Source: Prescottella defluvii (GTDB lineage Bacteria > Actinomycetota > Actinomycetes > Mycobacteriales > Mycobacteriaceae). Taken from it: a stretch of DNA of 64,000 nt. The DNA lies in NCBI RefSeq assembly GCF_000738775.1, contig NZ_JPOC01000006.1, forward strand, positions 1-64,000. The letters are read 5' to 3'. Below the pieces are notes generated by a model. That model saw nothing but the letters and a program-made list of their open reading frames with translations. It was not told the DNA's origin and searched no databases. Shown here in pieces: positions 11,750 to 21,584 of this stretch; position 1 is the first letter of the stretch, and every line of letters starts with the position of its first letter. A program made the translations under genes and the position numbers.

Positions 11750-11848
11750 CGCGGTTGCGTGTTGGCAGTCGTTTGAGATCACGAAGCGGTAGCGTTACGG
11801 CATCAGCTGTCGACAGGACGGGATCAACAGGACGGGGAGCATCGGACC

Positions 11849-12808
11849 GTGGTGATACCGCAGCCGCCGCAGGCGGAGTCAGCGCACCCGTATTCCAGGA
11901 ATTCCGGGGGCACGCTGTCATATGCACAGGAAGTCGAGACCGGGTCGGGAGTCGAGACCGGGGCGCAGGCCCCGCCGGGTCCCACCGGGCGCCCGCTGCG
12001 CGAGGTCCCCGAGCCGGCACCCGTAAGCGGTCACGGGCCTGCCCGGGTCATCGCGATGTGCAACCAGAAGGGCGGCGTCGGCAAGACGACGTCGACGATC
12101 AATCTCGGGGCCTCGCTCGCCCAGTACGGTCGCCGCGTCCTGCTCGTCGACCTCGACCCGCAGGGCGCACTGTCCGCGGGTCTCGGCGTGGCACACCATG
12201 ATCTGGATCGGACCGTCCACAACCTTCTGGTGGAGCGCACACCCATCGACGACGTCCTGATGCGCACACGGATCGACGGCCTGGATCTGCTGCCCAGCAA
12301 CATCGATCTGTCGGCCGCCGAGATCCAACTGGTCACCGAGGTCGGTCGCGAACAGACCCTCGGCCGGGTGCTGCACCCGGTGCTCGACCGCTACGACTAC
12401 GTCCTGATCGACTGCCAGCCGTCGCTCGGGCTGCTCACCGTCAACGCGCTGGCCTGCGCGGACAGCGTCATCATCCCGATGGAGTGCGAGTACTTCTCGC
12501 TGCGTGGCCTCGCGCTGCTCAACGACACCGTCGACAAGGTTCGGGACCGTCTCAATCCCCGGCTCACCCTCGAGGGCATCGTCGTGACCATGTTCGACAG
12601 CCGCACGCTGCACGCCCGTGAGGTGATGTCGCGGGTCGTGGAGGTGTTCGGCGACCTGGTGTACGACACGGTCATCAACCGGACGGTGCGGTTCCCGGAA
12701 ACCAGCGTGGCGGGGGAGCCGATCGTCACGTGGGCCCCCAAGTCGGGTGGTGCCGAGGCCTACCGGGCGCTGGCTCGCGAGGTGATCCACCGTTCCGGCC
12801 GTAAGTGA
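11849..12808 (+). CDS. ParA/Soj-family ATPase (Rv1708-like)
   Basis: 319 residues. A disordered N-terminus of about 65 residues precedes a deviant Walker A (CNQKGGVGKTT), then VLLVDLDPQGALSAGLG and DYVLIDCQPSLGLLTVNAL. ParA-type ATPases position DNA or other cargo; this copy is not next to parB but directly upstream of scpA/scpB, so a link with condensin-mediated chromosome organisation is inferred. The GTG start is not strongly fixed by a ribosome-binding site; GTG 11852 is an equal alternative. Confidence 0.88.
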   Translation: MVIPQPPQAESAHPYSRNSGGTLSYAQEVETGSGVETGAQAPPGPTGRPLREVPEPAPVSGHGPARVIAMCNQKGGVGKTTSTINLGASLAQYGRRVLLVDLDPQGALSAGLGVAHHDLDRTVHNLLVERTPIDDVLMRTRIDGLDLLPSNIDLSAAEIQLVTEVGREQTLGRVLHPVLDRYDYVLIDCQPSLGLLTVNALACADSVIIPMECEYFSLRGLALLNDTVDKVRDRLNPRLTLEGIVVTMFDSRTLHAREVMSRVVEVFGDLVYDTVINRTVRFPETSVAGEPIVTWAPKSGGAEAYRALAREVIHRSGRK

Positions 12809-12809
12809 A

Positions 12810-13640
12810 GTGAGTACGGATGTTGCAGAACGGGCCGGCGGTGATGTCGCCGAGTCGGCCCCGACCGGCTTCCGGCTGCGCCTGCGAAATTTCGAGGGAC
12901 CGTTCGACCTGCTGCTGACGCTCATCAGCCAGCACCAGTTGGACGTCACCGAGGTGGCGTTGGCGGAGGTGACCGACGAGTTCATCTCCTACACCCGCAG
13001 TCTCGGCAGCGAGATGGGCTTGGATCAGACCACCGAGTTCCTGGTGGTGGCGGCGACCCTGCTGGATCTGAAGGCAGCGCGACTGCTGCCCGCCGGCGAG
13101 GTGGACGACCCTGAGGACCTGGCGCTGCTCGAGGCGCGTGACCTCCTGTTCGCGCGTCTGTTGCAGTACCGGGCCTACAAGCAGGTGGCGCAACTGTTCG
13201 CCGAACTCGAGTCCGCCGCGCTGCGCCGCTACCCGCGGTCGGTGTCGGTCGAGGACCGATTCGTCGGGCTGCTGCCGGAGGTGCTGCTGGACGTCGATCC
13301 GCGGCAGTTCGCGGAGATCGCCGCGACCGTGTTCCGGCCCCGCCCGGTTCCGACCGTCGGGCTCGACCACCTGCACGTCCCGACGGTGTCCGTGCCGGAG
13401 CAGGCAGCGCGGATTCTCGAACTGCTCCGGGAACGCGGAGTCGGCGTGTGGGCCCCGTTCGCGGATCTGATCGTCGAGTGCGAGAGCCAGGTGCAGATCG
13501 TCGCGCGGTTCCTGGCGCTGCTCGAGCTCTACCGGGAACGGTCGGTGCTGTTCGAGCAGCCCGAACCGCTGGGGGATCTGCTGGTGAGCTGGACCGGCGA
13601 GGACCGGTCGGCCCCCGCGAGTGAGGAGGACTACCAATGA
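12810..13640 (+). CDS. scpA: Segregation and condensation protein A
   Basis: 276 residues, kleisin-like subunit of the SMC-ScpAB condensin. The N-terminal helix-rich region (FRLRLRNFEGPFDLLLTLIS) is the conserved ScpA signature that binds SMC; the C-terminal winged-helix region (VQIVARFLALLELYRE) is also recognisable. It starts with GTG one base after the ParA-like gene and overlaps scpB by ATGA. Confidence 0.93.
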   Translation: MSTDVAERAGGDVAESAPTGFRLRLRNFEGPFDLLLTLISQHQLDVTEVALAEVTDEFISYTRSLGSEMGLDQTTEFLVVAATLLDLKAARLLPAGEVDDPEDLALLEARDLLFARLLQYRAYKQVAQLFAELESAALRRYPRSVSVEDRFVGLLPEVLLDVDPRQFAEIAATVFRPRPVPTVGLDHLHVPTVSVPEQAARILELLRERGVGVWAPFADLIVECESQVQIVARFLALLELYRERSVLFEQPEPLGDLLVSWTGEDRSAPASEEDYQ

Positions 13641-14332
13641 CGTCCGTCGCTGCCGACGACCTGGGTTCGTTCGAGGACGAGTTCACCGAACTGCCCGACG
13701 ACCGACTCGTCGCCGCGCTCGAGTCGATGCTGCTCGTCGTGGACAGTCCTGTCGGCCCGGCGACCCTGGCCTCCGCGCTGGGGGTGCCTGAGGCGCGGGT
13801 CGACACGATGCTGCGAACCATGTCCGCCGACCTCACCGCCCGCGGCAGTGGCATAGACCTTCGCTACGCCGGGGACGGATGGCGGTTCTACACCCGCAAC
13901 GAGTTCGCGCCCTACGTGGAACGACTGCTCCTCGACGGCGCCCGCTCCAGGCTCACGCGTGCGGCACTCGAGACGCTGGCCGTGATCGCCTACCGGCAGC
14001 CGCTGACCCGGGCCCGGGTCAGCGCGGTCCGCGGCGTCAACGTCGACGGCGTGATCCGCACCCTGCTGGCCCGCGGTCTGATCACCGAGGCGGGCCTCGA
14101 TCCGGACACCAATGCGACCACATACGCGACCACGGAACTGTTCCTCGAACGCCTCGGAGTGGCGTCGCTCACCGATCTGCCGCCGCTTGCACCCCTGCTT
14201 CCCGACGTCGATGTGATCGATGACATTGCCGTGGGCCTCGAAGCGGACCCACGATTTGCGAGAATGGACAAGGCAACACCCTCGACGGGGTCGGCGAACG
14301 CGCCGGACCCCGAGATCGACCCAGATAACTGA
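13637..14332 (+). CDS. scpB: Segregation and condensation protein B
   Basis: 231 residues with the two winged-helix domains of ScpB (for example LVAALESMLLVVDSPV and LTRAALETLAVIAYRQPLTR followed by VNVDGVIRTLLARGLI). It binds ScpA in the SMC complex. The start overlaps scpA by four bases. The C-terminal about 45 residues are acidic and variable. Confidence 0.93.
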   Translation: MTSVAADDLGSFEDEFTELPDDRLVAALESMLLVVDSPVGPATLASALGVPEARVDTMLRTMSADLTARGSGIDLRYAGDGWRFYTRNEFAPYVERLLLDGARSRLTRAALETLAVIAYRQPLTRARVSAVRGVNVDGVIRTLLARGLITEAGLDPDTNATTYATTELFLERLGVASLTDLPPLAPLLPDVDVIDDIAVGLEADPRFARMDKATPSTGSANAPDPEIDPDN

Positions 14333-14344
14333 CAGGGATCAAAA

Positions 14345-15301
14345 GTGAACAAGCCCGCTCGCCGTGATGGCACACCGGACCGCAAGAAGAAGCCGACGAC
14401 AGGCCGCCCCCAGGCAGCAGCCAACAAGGCGCTGAACAAGCGTGGGAAGCCGAAGTCGGCGAAGCCGCAGCGTGCGCAGACGGCCACGCAGTCGCCCAAG
14501 ATCAGCAACGCCAAGCCCGCCCGCAACCAGTACGCCGAGGTCGATCGTGATCTCGCGCCTGTGAAGGGTGACGGGGTGCGGCTGCAGAAGGTGCTCGCGC
14601 AGGCCGGAGTCGCCTCCCGCCGCGCCGCCGAAGAACTCATCGACCAGGGCCGTGTCGAGGTCGACGGACGCATCGTCGTCGAACAGGGCCTGCGGGTCGA
14701 CCCCGAGAACGCGATCGTCCGCGTCGACGGCATCCGTGTCGTCGTGAAGAAGGACCTGGTCCACATCGCGCTGAACAAGCCGCGTGGCTGGCAGTCGACG
14801 ATGTCCGACGACCTGGGGCGCCCGTGCATCGGCGACATCGTGTCCGAGCGCGTCTCCGCCGGTCAGCGCCTCTTCCACGTCGGTCGTCTCGACGCCGACA
14901 CCGAGGGCCTGATCCTGCTGACCAACGACGGCGACCTCGCGCACCGCCTGATGCACCCGTCGTTCGAGGTGCCGAAGACGTACCTGGCCACCGTCCAGGG
15001 TGTCGTGGACCGCAACGTCGCCAAGACCCTCAAGACCGGTATCGAACTCGACGACGGCCCCGCCAAGGTGGACTCGTTCGCCGTGATGGACATCAACGGC
15101 GGCAAGTCGCTCGTGAAGATCGTCCTGCACGAGGGCCGCAAGCACATCGTGCGCCGCCTCCTCGACGCCGTCGGGCACCCCGTCGTGCGTCTGGTCCGCA
15201 CCGACATCGGCAACGTCGCGCTCGGCGACGGCCGTCCGGGCACCCTGCGTGTCCTCGGTCGCGGCGAGGTCGGCGGCCTCTACGGGGCGGTGGGTCTGTG
15301 A
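14345..15301 (+). CDS. rRNA pseudouridine synthase, RluB/RsuA family (Rv1711-like)
   Basis: 318 residues. A lysine/glutamine-rich basic extension of about 70 residues precedes an S4 domain ([21 protein letters not shown]) and the synthase domain with the catalytic aspartate in [17 protein letters not shown] and the conserved LNKPRGW and [11 protein letters not shown] stretches. It isomerises a uridine in 23S (RluB-like) or 16S (RsuA-like) rRNA; which is not decided here. The extension makes it longer than my recollection of the mycobacterial protein and may add RNA affinity. It overlaps cmk by GTGA. Confidence 0.9.
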   Translation: MNKPARRDGTPDRKKKPTTGRPQAAANKALNKRGKPKSAKPQRAQTATQSPKISNAKPARNQYAEVDRDLAPVKGDGVRLQKVLAQAGVASRRAAEELIDQGRVEVDGRIVVEQGLRVDPENAIVRVDGIRVVVKKDLVHIALNKPRGWQSTMSDDLGRPCIGDIVSERVSAGQRLFHVGRLDADTEGLILLTNDGDLAHRLMHPSFEVPKTYLATVQGVVDRNVAKTLKTGIELDDGPAKVDSFAVMDINGGKSLVKIVLHEGRKHIVRRLLDAVGHPVVRLVRTDIGNVALGDGRPGTLRVLGRGEVGGLYGAVGL

Positions 15302-15990
15302 CCGCACCGACCCCACTGGTCGTCGCGATCGACGGACCGTCGGGCACCGGTAAGTCGAGCGTGTCGCGCCGTGTCGCGACCAGCCTCGGCGCCCGCTACC
15401 TCGACACCGGTGCGATGTACCGGATCGCGACGCTGCACGTGCTGCGCCGCGGAGTCGACATCGGCGATCCGGCCGCGATCGCGGCGGCGACGGCGTCGCT
15501 GCCGCTGACGATCGGGACCGATCCGCAGGCCGACGGCGTGCAACTCGGCGGCGAGGACGTCACCGACGAGATCCGCGGCGCGGCCGTCACCCAGGCGGTG
15601 TCCGCGGTGTCCGCGGTCCCCGAGGTGCGGACGTTCCTCGTGGATCTGCAGCGCCGCATCGCCGAGCAGGCCGGGCGGATCGTCGTCGAGGGGCGCGACA
15701 TCGGCACCGTCGTGCTCCCGGACGCGGACGTGAAGATCTTCCTGACCGCCTCAGCGGAGGCGCGGGCCACGCGACGCAACACCCAGAACATCGCCGAGGG
15801 CCGTGGTGACGATCTCGCCGCCGTCCTCGCCGACGTGCAGCGTCGTGACCACCTCGACTCCACGCGCGCGGTATCTCCGTTGCGGCCCGCGGAGGATTCG
15901 GTGACGGTGGACACCAGCGAACTGGGTATCGAAGACGTGATCGGCAGGGTGCTGCTGGTGGTAGGCGACAGAACTGGAGCAGTGCAGTGA
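15298..15990 (+). CDS. cmk: Cytidylate kinase
   Basis: 230 residues beginning at GTG 15298. P-loop [12 protein letters not shown], followed by [11 protein letters not shown] and the [20 protein letters not shown] stretch, are diagnostic of bacterial CMP/dCMP kinase. It supplies CDP and dCDP, upstream in flux of nothing else in this operon but functionally paired with pyrG. Four-base overlaps on both sides couple it to the pseudouridine synthase and der, as in mycobacteria. Confidence 0.94.
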   Translation: MTAPTPLVVAIDGPSGTGKSSVSRRVATSLGARYLDTGAMYRIATLHVLRRGVDIGDPAAIAAATASLPLTIGTDPQADGVQLGGEDVTDEIRGAAVTQAVSAVSAVPEVRTFLVDLQRRIAEQAGRIVVEGRDIGTVVLPDADVKIFLTASAEARATRRNTQNIAEGRGDDLAAVLADVQRRDHLDSTRAVSPLRPAEDSVTVDTSELGIEDVIGRVLLVVGDRTGAVQ

Positions 15991-17429
15991 CCGACGGTTT
16001 TTCTGGAGATTCGACGGCCATCGAGTACGCCGGAGACGGAATCTGGAGCGAGGAGTCCGACTGGGACCTCGCCGACTTCGTCGACGGTGAGGACGGCGAA
16101 GAGGAACTCGCGGTACCGACCCTCGCGGTGGTCGGACGGCCGAACGTCGGCAAGTCGACGCTCGTCAACCGCATCATCGGACGTCGTGAGGCCGTCGTCG
16201 AGGACATCCCCGGTGTGACCCGCGACCGCGTGTCGTACGACGCCAACTGGGCCGGACGCCGGTTCATGGTGCAGGACACCGGCGGCTGGGAGCCCGACGC
16301 CAAGGGGCTGCAGCAGTCGGTGGCCCGTCAGGCCGAGCTGGCGATGCAGACCGCCGACGCGATCCTGCTCGTCGTCGACGCTGTCGTCGGTGCGACGGCG
16401 ACGGACGAGGCGGTGGCCCGGGTGCTGCGCCGCTCGAAGACGCCGGTGATCCTGGTCGCCAACAAGGTCGACGACACCCGCACCGAGTCCGAGGTGGCCT
16501 CGCTTTGGTCGCTCGGGCTCGGCGAACCGCGTCCCGTCAGCTCCATCCACGGCCGCGGTACCGGTGACCTGCTCGACGATGTTCTGGCCGTGCTGCCGGA
16601 GACGCCGCGCGAGGGCACCGGCGGTCAGGGCCCGCGGCGTGTGGCGCTGGTCGGCAAGCCGAACGTCGGCAAGTCCAGCCTCATCAACAAGCTGTCGGGT
16701 GACGAGCGCTCGGTGGTCCACGATGTCGCCGGTACCACCGTCGACCCCGTCGACTCGCTGGTCGAGCTCGGTGGCAAGGTGTGGAAGTTCATCGACACCG
16801 CGGGCCTGCGCAAGAAGGTCAACCATGCCAGCGGGCACGAGTTCTACGCCTCGCTGCGGACCAAGGGCGCGATCGAGGCCGCCGAGGTCGCGATCCTGCT
16901 GATCGACGCGTCGAAGCCGATCACCGAGCAGGACCTGCGGGTCCTGAGCATGGTGTCCGAGACCGGTCGCGCGCTGGTACTCGCCTTCAACAAGTGGGAT
17001 CTGGTCGACGAGGACCGGCGTCTGATGCTCGAGAAGGAGATCGACCGCGAACTGGTCCGCGTGCCGTGGGCGCAGCGGGTCAACATCTCCGCGCACACCG
17101 GCCGCGCCGTCCAGAAGCTCGTTCCCGCGCTCGACACGGCGCTGGAATCGTGGGACAAGCGCATCCCGACCGGACGCCTCAACAACTGGCTCAAGGAGGT
17201 CGTGGCGGCGACGCCTCCGCCGATGCGTGGTGGACGCCTGCCCCGCATCATGTTCGCGACGCAGGCCGGCACCCGCCCGCCGACGTTCGTGCTCTTCACC
17301 ACCGGGTTCCTCGAGGCCGGCTACCGCCGGTTCCTGGAGCGTCGCCTGCGTGAGGAGTTCGGTTTCGACGGCAGCCCCGTCCGCATCTCGGTGCGCGTGC
17401 GGGAGAAGCGGGACCGCAACAAGCGTTGA
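15987..17429 (+). CDS. der: Ribosome-biogenesis GTPase Der (EngA)
   Basis: 480 residues with two tandem GTPase domains: G1 motifs GRPNVGKST and [10 protein letters not shown]3 DTGG and DTAG, and G4 NKVD and NKWD, then a KH-like C-terminal domain. An acidic N-terminal extension of about 45 residues precedes the first G domain. It acts in late 50S subunit assembly. It is the last gene of the same-strand run; no strong hairpin follows directly. Confidence 0.95.
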   Translation: MTDGFSGDSTAIEYAGDGIWSEESDWDLADFVDGEDGEEELAVPTLAVVGRPNVGKSTLVNRIIGRREAVVEDIPGVTRDRVSYDANWAGRRFMVQDTGGWEPDAKGLQQSVARQAELAMQTADAILLVVDAVVGATATDEAVARVLRRSKTPVILVANKVDDTRTESEVASLWSLGLGEPRPVSSIHGRGTGDLLDDVLAVLPETPREGTGGQGPRRVALVGKPNVGKSSLINKLSGDERSVVHDVAGTTVDPVDSLVELGGKVWKFIDTAGLRKKVNHASGHEFYASLRTKGAIEAAEVAILLIDASKPITEQDLRVLSMVSETGRALVLAFNKWDLVDEDRRLMLEKEIDRELVRVPWAQRVNISAHTGRAVQKLVPALDTALESWDKRIPTGRLNNWLKEVVAATPPPMRGGRLPRIMFATQAGTRPPTFVLFTTGFLEAGYRRFLERRLREEFGFDGSPVRISVRVREKRDRNKR

Positions 17430-17611
17430 TCGCCGTCGTCGCACGGGTTCTGCCGGAGTCACACAGCAATTCCACAGGGATTCGCTGTGCGACGATCGCA
17501 GAACCCGTGCGCGATCGCGGCCGAGACCACGAAAGTGGGCGCTGACCAGCCGATTAGCTTTCCGGAGCGACACTGTTGTAATCTTCTGAGGCGCCCGAAC
17601 GAGGGCGTGGA

Positions 17612-17685
<74 letters not shown>

Positions 17686-17690
17686 CCGAG

Positions 17691-17730
17691 AAATGCCCCA
17701 GGTGAGACATTGTCTCACCTGGGGCATTTT
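17691..17730 (+). terminator. Strong terminator after tRNA-Pro, probably bidirectional
   Basis: An 18-bp perfect inverted repeat (arms 17691-17708 and 17712-17729) with a 3-base loop and TTTT at its end follows the tRNA within six bases. It lies between the plus-strand tRNA and the converging minus-strand LuxR gene (stop at 17779) and could end both transcripts. Confidence 0.85.
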
Positions 17731-17778
17731 CTGTTCGAAGCCTAGGTGAATGGTTCGGAGTCGACGGGCGGCGCCGCC

Positions 17779-20298
17779 TCAGTCGAGACCGAGGCGGCGC
17801 GCCATGTCGACGGCCTCCCCGCGCGAGTGCACGCCCAGCTTCCGATACAGCGACCGCGTCTGCGACTTGATCGTGTTCACACTGACGAACCGCTCCTTCG
17901 CGATCGCGGTGGTCGTGGTGCCGGCCACCAGCGCGGAGAGGACGCTCTGCTCCTGCCGGGTCAGCCGGATGTAGGGCCGGCTGGGTGGGAAGACGTCGAA
18001 CTCGGCGGCCCTCACGCGCACCTCCACCGGCAGGTCGATGCCGAGTGCGTCGACGTCCAGAAGCGTCGTGGGGGCGATCGCGGTGAACGGCCGCAGCAGT
18101 CCGGTCTGACGGGACAGCGCGATCGCACGGTTGATGTGTCGTCGGGCAGACGTGAGGTTTCCGCGGGCGTGTGCGGCCGCGGCGCCGATGACGGCGAGTT
18201 CCATCGAATCGCGTGCTGTGCAACGGATGTCGGTCCGGTGCTCGTCGACGATGTCCTCGGCGGCCGCGGGATCCGCGGTGAGCAGACGGATCCGTGCCCG
18301 CGAGGCGGCGGTGAAGGGGTGTGCCGACCGGCCCACGAGTTCGCGGGCCCGGTCGATCTGACCGATTGCCAGGTGCAGGTCGGCGCGCACCGTGTCGAGC
18401 AGGGGGCCGGCCACCGCGGCGTCACCGTGCAGTTCCGGGTAGCGGCGGACGTGATGCTCGATCTGCCGTAGGCCGTCGGCGGGCATCCCGCTGAGCAGCG
18501 CGTACTGGCCCTGCACGTACAGCACGTAGGCCCAGTACTCTTCGTTGTCGGCGGGCCAGCCGAGGTCTGTGAGCACCTCGAGCGCGGCGTCCGGCTCGAG
18601 TCGGTCCAGTGCGCTCAGCGCGGCCGCCACCATGCCGGCGGTCCGTACGAGGCGTTCGCTCTCCTCGGGCAGCGGAGGATGCCGTTGTTCTTCGTCGATC
18701 CACGGCCGCGCCTCGGTGCAGACGCCGCGCATCGCGTAGGCGAGGGCGAGTTTGCCGGCGGCATCGCGCTCGACGAACATTCCGGACCCCGCGCAGTGCG
18801 CGAGCCGGAACATCGCGGCCGCGTCCTCGACACGGTCGACGAGTTGGTAGGTGATGCCGATGTGCAGGTAGAGAAAGGCGTACGCGTGCCGCACCCGATC
18901 CTCGAGCACATCGAACACCGGCACCGGCGCGGACGCGAGGGGATCGCAGTGTGCCGCCGCCTCGGCGAAGCGCCCCGCGATGCGTAGCGACATCACCCGC
19001 ATCATCGCCTCGGCGGTGGCCGACGCCGTGTCGGCTGGGGGCTCGGACGGGGCCTCGGCCGAGGTGACGACGACCGGGACGTCCCGCGGCGCCGCGAACT
19101 GCCGATGCAAGCGACGAATGGCCACGACCGTCGGATGACCCCGGGCGATCTCGTCGGGGATGCGTTCGATCAACGCCTCGTCGAGGGTGTCGAGGAACCC
19201 GCCGGTGTACAGCGCCGTCCAGTGCTCGCCGACGATCTCCAGCACCTGCGTCCAGTCCTCGGCGTCCATCGCGTGCGCCAGTGCCGTGTGGGGCTCCGCG
19301 CGGCCTGTCCAGTGCCGGACGAGAGCGGCCCGAGCGTTGTGCAGCTCGCGGGGATGGTTGCGCTGCGCCGCCCGGAGCAGTGCGTCCCCGACCGTGCCGG
19401 GGTACAGCCAGGCCGGTTCCTCGATGGATGGTGCCTGCTCGACGACGCCGGCGGCCTCCCAGGCGTCGAGGTCTGCCGACTCGACAGCAGGGTCGGCAAT
19501 CGCTGCGAGTGACGAGGCAGTCAAGGGACGTGCAGCCGCCGACAGCGTGACGAGGAGTGCTGCCGGTGCCAGTGCTGGGTCGTCGGACAGGGCGCGGCCG
19601 ATCAGTTCATCGACCGCGGCATCGATGAGGTTGTCGTGCAGACCGATGCGGCCACCGGTGACCGAGTCCACTGCGGATGCCGCGGTACGGACGGCGTCGA
19701 TCAGCGCCGGCAGCCCGCCGGTGCGACGGGTGACCCACTGTGCCGTGCGCAAATCGTGGGGTACCGCGTGCATCGTGAGAAACGCCGACGTCTCGCTGGC
19801 GGTGAACGCCAGATCGGTGGGTGTCACCACCACCGCCCGATCGGGGTGCTCGTCGACCAGTTCGTACCAACGGCCCCCCACCCGGGTCGTGACGACGATC
19901 CGCAGCCGAGGGCTGCGCCCGAGGAGCTCGCGGACGTGCTCCTCGGGCGAGTCGAGAGCATGAACTCCGTCGAGAACGAGGGTCAGGGAGCCCTCTCGAG
20001 CCTCGAGCAATCTGCACAGGGCCTCGAAGGGCGACGAGCCGTCGATCTCGCGGCCGGGGGTGGGGGCGGCCGTCTCCGCGAGGACGTGGGACCAATAGTC
20101 CGGCGGGTCGACTCCGGCACCCGGTGCGGCGACGAACAGCACCTCGGAATCGGGAACCGGATTCGTCGCCAGCCAGGTCGTCACCAGGGTGGTCTTGCCC
20201 GAGAACCGGGAGCCGTGAACGACGGCCAACGCCGAGGCCTCCGACAGGACCGGGAATATCTTGTTGCGGCACAACGCAGGTACTTGTGGCTGAGACAC
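17779..20298 (-). CDS. Large ATP-binding LuxR-type transcriptional regulator (MalT/LAL-like)
   Basis: 839 residues. Walker A GSRFSGKTTL lies at about 29-38, followed by a STAND-type NTPase region (DGVHALDSPEEHV, VVTTRVG), a long Ala-rich helical middle of TPR-like character, and a C-terminal LuxR helix-turn-helix from about residue 773 (RLTRQEQSVLSALVAG, then TAIAKERFVSVNTIKSQT and RKLGVHSRGEAV). Such proteins bind an inducer and ATP, then activate transcription. The target is not apparent: no pathway operon is adjacent. GTG 20298 is used as start; the upstream side is non-coding. It lies outside the order conserved with mycobacteria. Confidence 0.87.
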   Translation of the reverse strand: MSQPQVPALCRNKIFPVLSEASALAVVHGSRFSGKTTLVTTWLATNPVPDSEVLFVAAPGAGVDPPDYWSHVLAETAAPTPGREIDGSSPFEALCRLLEAREGSLTLVLDGVHALDSPEEHVRELLGRSPRLRIVVTTRVGGRWYELVDEHPDRAVVVTPTDLAFTASETSAFLTMHAVPHDLRTAQWVTRRTGGLPALIDAVRTAASAVDSVTGGRIGLHDNLIDAAVDELIGRALSDDPALAPAALLVTLSAAARPLTASSLAAIADPAVESADLDAWEAAGVVEQAPSIEEPAWLYPGTVGDALLRAAQRNHPRELHNARAALVRHWTGRAEPHTALAHAMDAEDWTQVLEIVGEHWTALYTGGFLDTLDEALIERIPDEIARGHPTVVAIRRLHRQFAAPRDVPVVVTSAEAPSEPPADTASATAEAMMRVMSLRIAGRFAEAAAHCDPLASAPVPVFDVLEDRVRHAYAFLYLHIGITYQLVDRVEDAAAMFRLAHCAGSGMFVERDAAGKLALAYAMRGVCTEARPWIDEEQRHPPLPEESERLVRTAGMVAAALSALDRLEPDAALEVLTDLGWPADNEEYWAYVLYVQGQYALLSGMPADGLRQIEHHVRRYPELHGDAAVAGPLLDTVRADLHLAIGQIDRARELVGRSAHPFTAASRARIRLLTADPAAAEDIVDEHRTDIRCTARDSMELAVIGAAAAHARGNLTSARRHINRAIALSRQTGLLRPFTAIAPTTLLDVDALGIDLPVEVRVRAAEFDVFPPSRPYIRLTRQEQSVLSALVAGTTTTAIAKERFVSVNTIKSQTRSLYRKLGVHSRGEAVDMARRLGLD

Positions 20299-20733
20299 GA
20301 CGCCAGCTCCCTCCCTCCCCGGCCCGAGCCGGCTGCGGACGAGTTCCCCGCGCAGTCGGCGCTTCCGGCGTGGCGCGATACCGTCACACTACAACGATGT
20401 TGATCTTGAAAAACTCCGGCGGACCTGGGTCGGCCGTCGATCTCGCGAGTTGCCCGATCGGTTCTGTGGCAATCCGGCGCGGAGGCGCCGGCGGAAGGGT
20501 GATTTCGAGGGTGAGTCCGGGGAATTCTTGCCGATCCGGGTGCGCGCCGTCCCGAGTTGGACTAACGTCCAAATCACTGCTCGCCTCCTGACCCGAGTAG
20601 TGGCGACGTCCCCTTCCCATGGATCCCGGACGTTGCAGGCGGTGGCTTCCGCGGATATTTCGAACGCACACTTCGGAAGGAAGTCGCCGCCCACACAGGG
20701 GGCCGGCGAACCGCGTCGAGTACGGGCCGCTGC
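20299..20733. other. Non-coding stretch upstream of the LuxR-type gene
   Basis: No open frame here has convincing codon structure or a family match. The stretch must hold the minus-strand promoter of the LuxR-type regulator near 20300-20400, where the sequence is locally A/T-richer, but I cannot assign -35/-10 boxes confidently. No long repeat or terminator hairpin was noticed. Confidence 0.5.
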
Positions 20734-20973
20734 CTAGCGCAGTGGAGAGTCCCTGCGGTCGTGGGTGACCTCGCGCATCGCGGCGGTCCAGGTGGGAAAC
20801 GACTCGACCATTCGGTAGTGCGGTGCACTGTCCGCGCGCTCCCAGACGCCCCATCGGCCTACGCCGTCACAGTTGTGGATCCGGCGGACAGCCCACGGTG
20901 CGGGCGTGCGAGCGGGTGCGCCGGGGAGCCCGAGAAGTCGGCGCATCGCGTCATACGGAATCTGTTCGGCCAT
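20734..20973 (-). CDS. Small hypothetical protein
   Basis: A 79-residue ORF (start ATG 20973, MAEQIPYDAMRRLLGLPG) beginning ten bases after the stop of the lipoprotein gene on the same strand. It is rich in Trp, Arg and Met (HNCDGVGRWGVWERADSAPH) and lacks a signal peptide. The spacing suggests co-transcription with the lipoprotein. I recognise no family. No good ribosome-binding site is visible, so it may not be real. Confidence 0.45.
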   Translation of the reverse strand: MAEQIPYDAMRRLLGLPGAPARTPAPWAVRRIHNCDGVGRWGVWERADSAPHYRMVESFPTWTAAMREVTHDRRDSPLR

Positions 20974-20983
20974 CGGAATGCAC

Positions 20984-21484
20984 TCAGCCGAAGTCTGGGC
21001 AGTACGCGACGGTCGCGGCGCCGAGAACATTGGTGACTTCGGCGGTGGTGTACCGGCCGTCACTCAGGTACTCGGCGGTCACATCCGGCTTGCTCTCCCC
21101 GCGGTAGAGCGAATTGCACATGGACAGGCCCATCCGGATCTGGTCGATCTCCGACTTCTCCATCAGGGTGAATTCGGTGATGTACGACAGGAACAGGAGG
21201 TCCTCGCCGGTCAGGGTGCTGCTCGGTTCGGCCTCCAGCACGGACGGTTCGACCACGGCGGGGGCATCGCCCGCGGGGGAGGCCGTGGGCGCTGCGACCG
21301 ACGTGCGCGGGGTCACCTGGATCGTCGGGACGGTATCCGTCCGCGCGGCCGACGTGGTCGGGTCCGGGGTCGTGTGAGCGATGACGACGGGTGCCCCGTC
21401 GGTGGGGGTGCTGCTGCAGCCCGTGAGGAGCAGCGCGGAGGCGGCGAGCGTGGAGAAGAAGCCGAAGCGGGCCGAGCGGATCAC
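20984..21484 (-). CDS. DUF732-like secreted lipoprotein
   Basis: 166 residues. An N-terminal signal sequence with lipobox LLTGC (Cys about residue 23) is followed by a Pro/Thr/Ala-rich linker (about 25-85) and a C-terminal domain with two cysteines (MGLSMCNSLYRGE and VAYCPDFG), typical of the mycobacterial DUF732 family, which has a disulfide-linked helical fold and no known function. GTG start. It would be anchored to the outer face of the membrane. Confidence 0.75.
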   Translation of the reverse strand: MIRSARFGFFSTLAASALLLTGCSSTPTDGAPVVIAHTTPDPTTSAARTDTVPTIQVTPRTSVAAPTASPAGDAPAVVEPSVLEAEPSSTLTGEDLLFLSYITEFTLMEKSEIDQIRMGLSMCNSLYRGESKPDVTAEYLSDGRYTTAEVTNVLGAATVAYCPDFG

Positions 21485-21584
21485 GAAGCGAAATCTTGCC
21501 CTACCAGGGCGACCGGATCGTGTCCGGGGCGTCGAGGCGGCACTTTCACGGCCCCGTCGACGTCGCGAATCCGGATGTCGTGGT

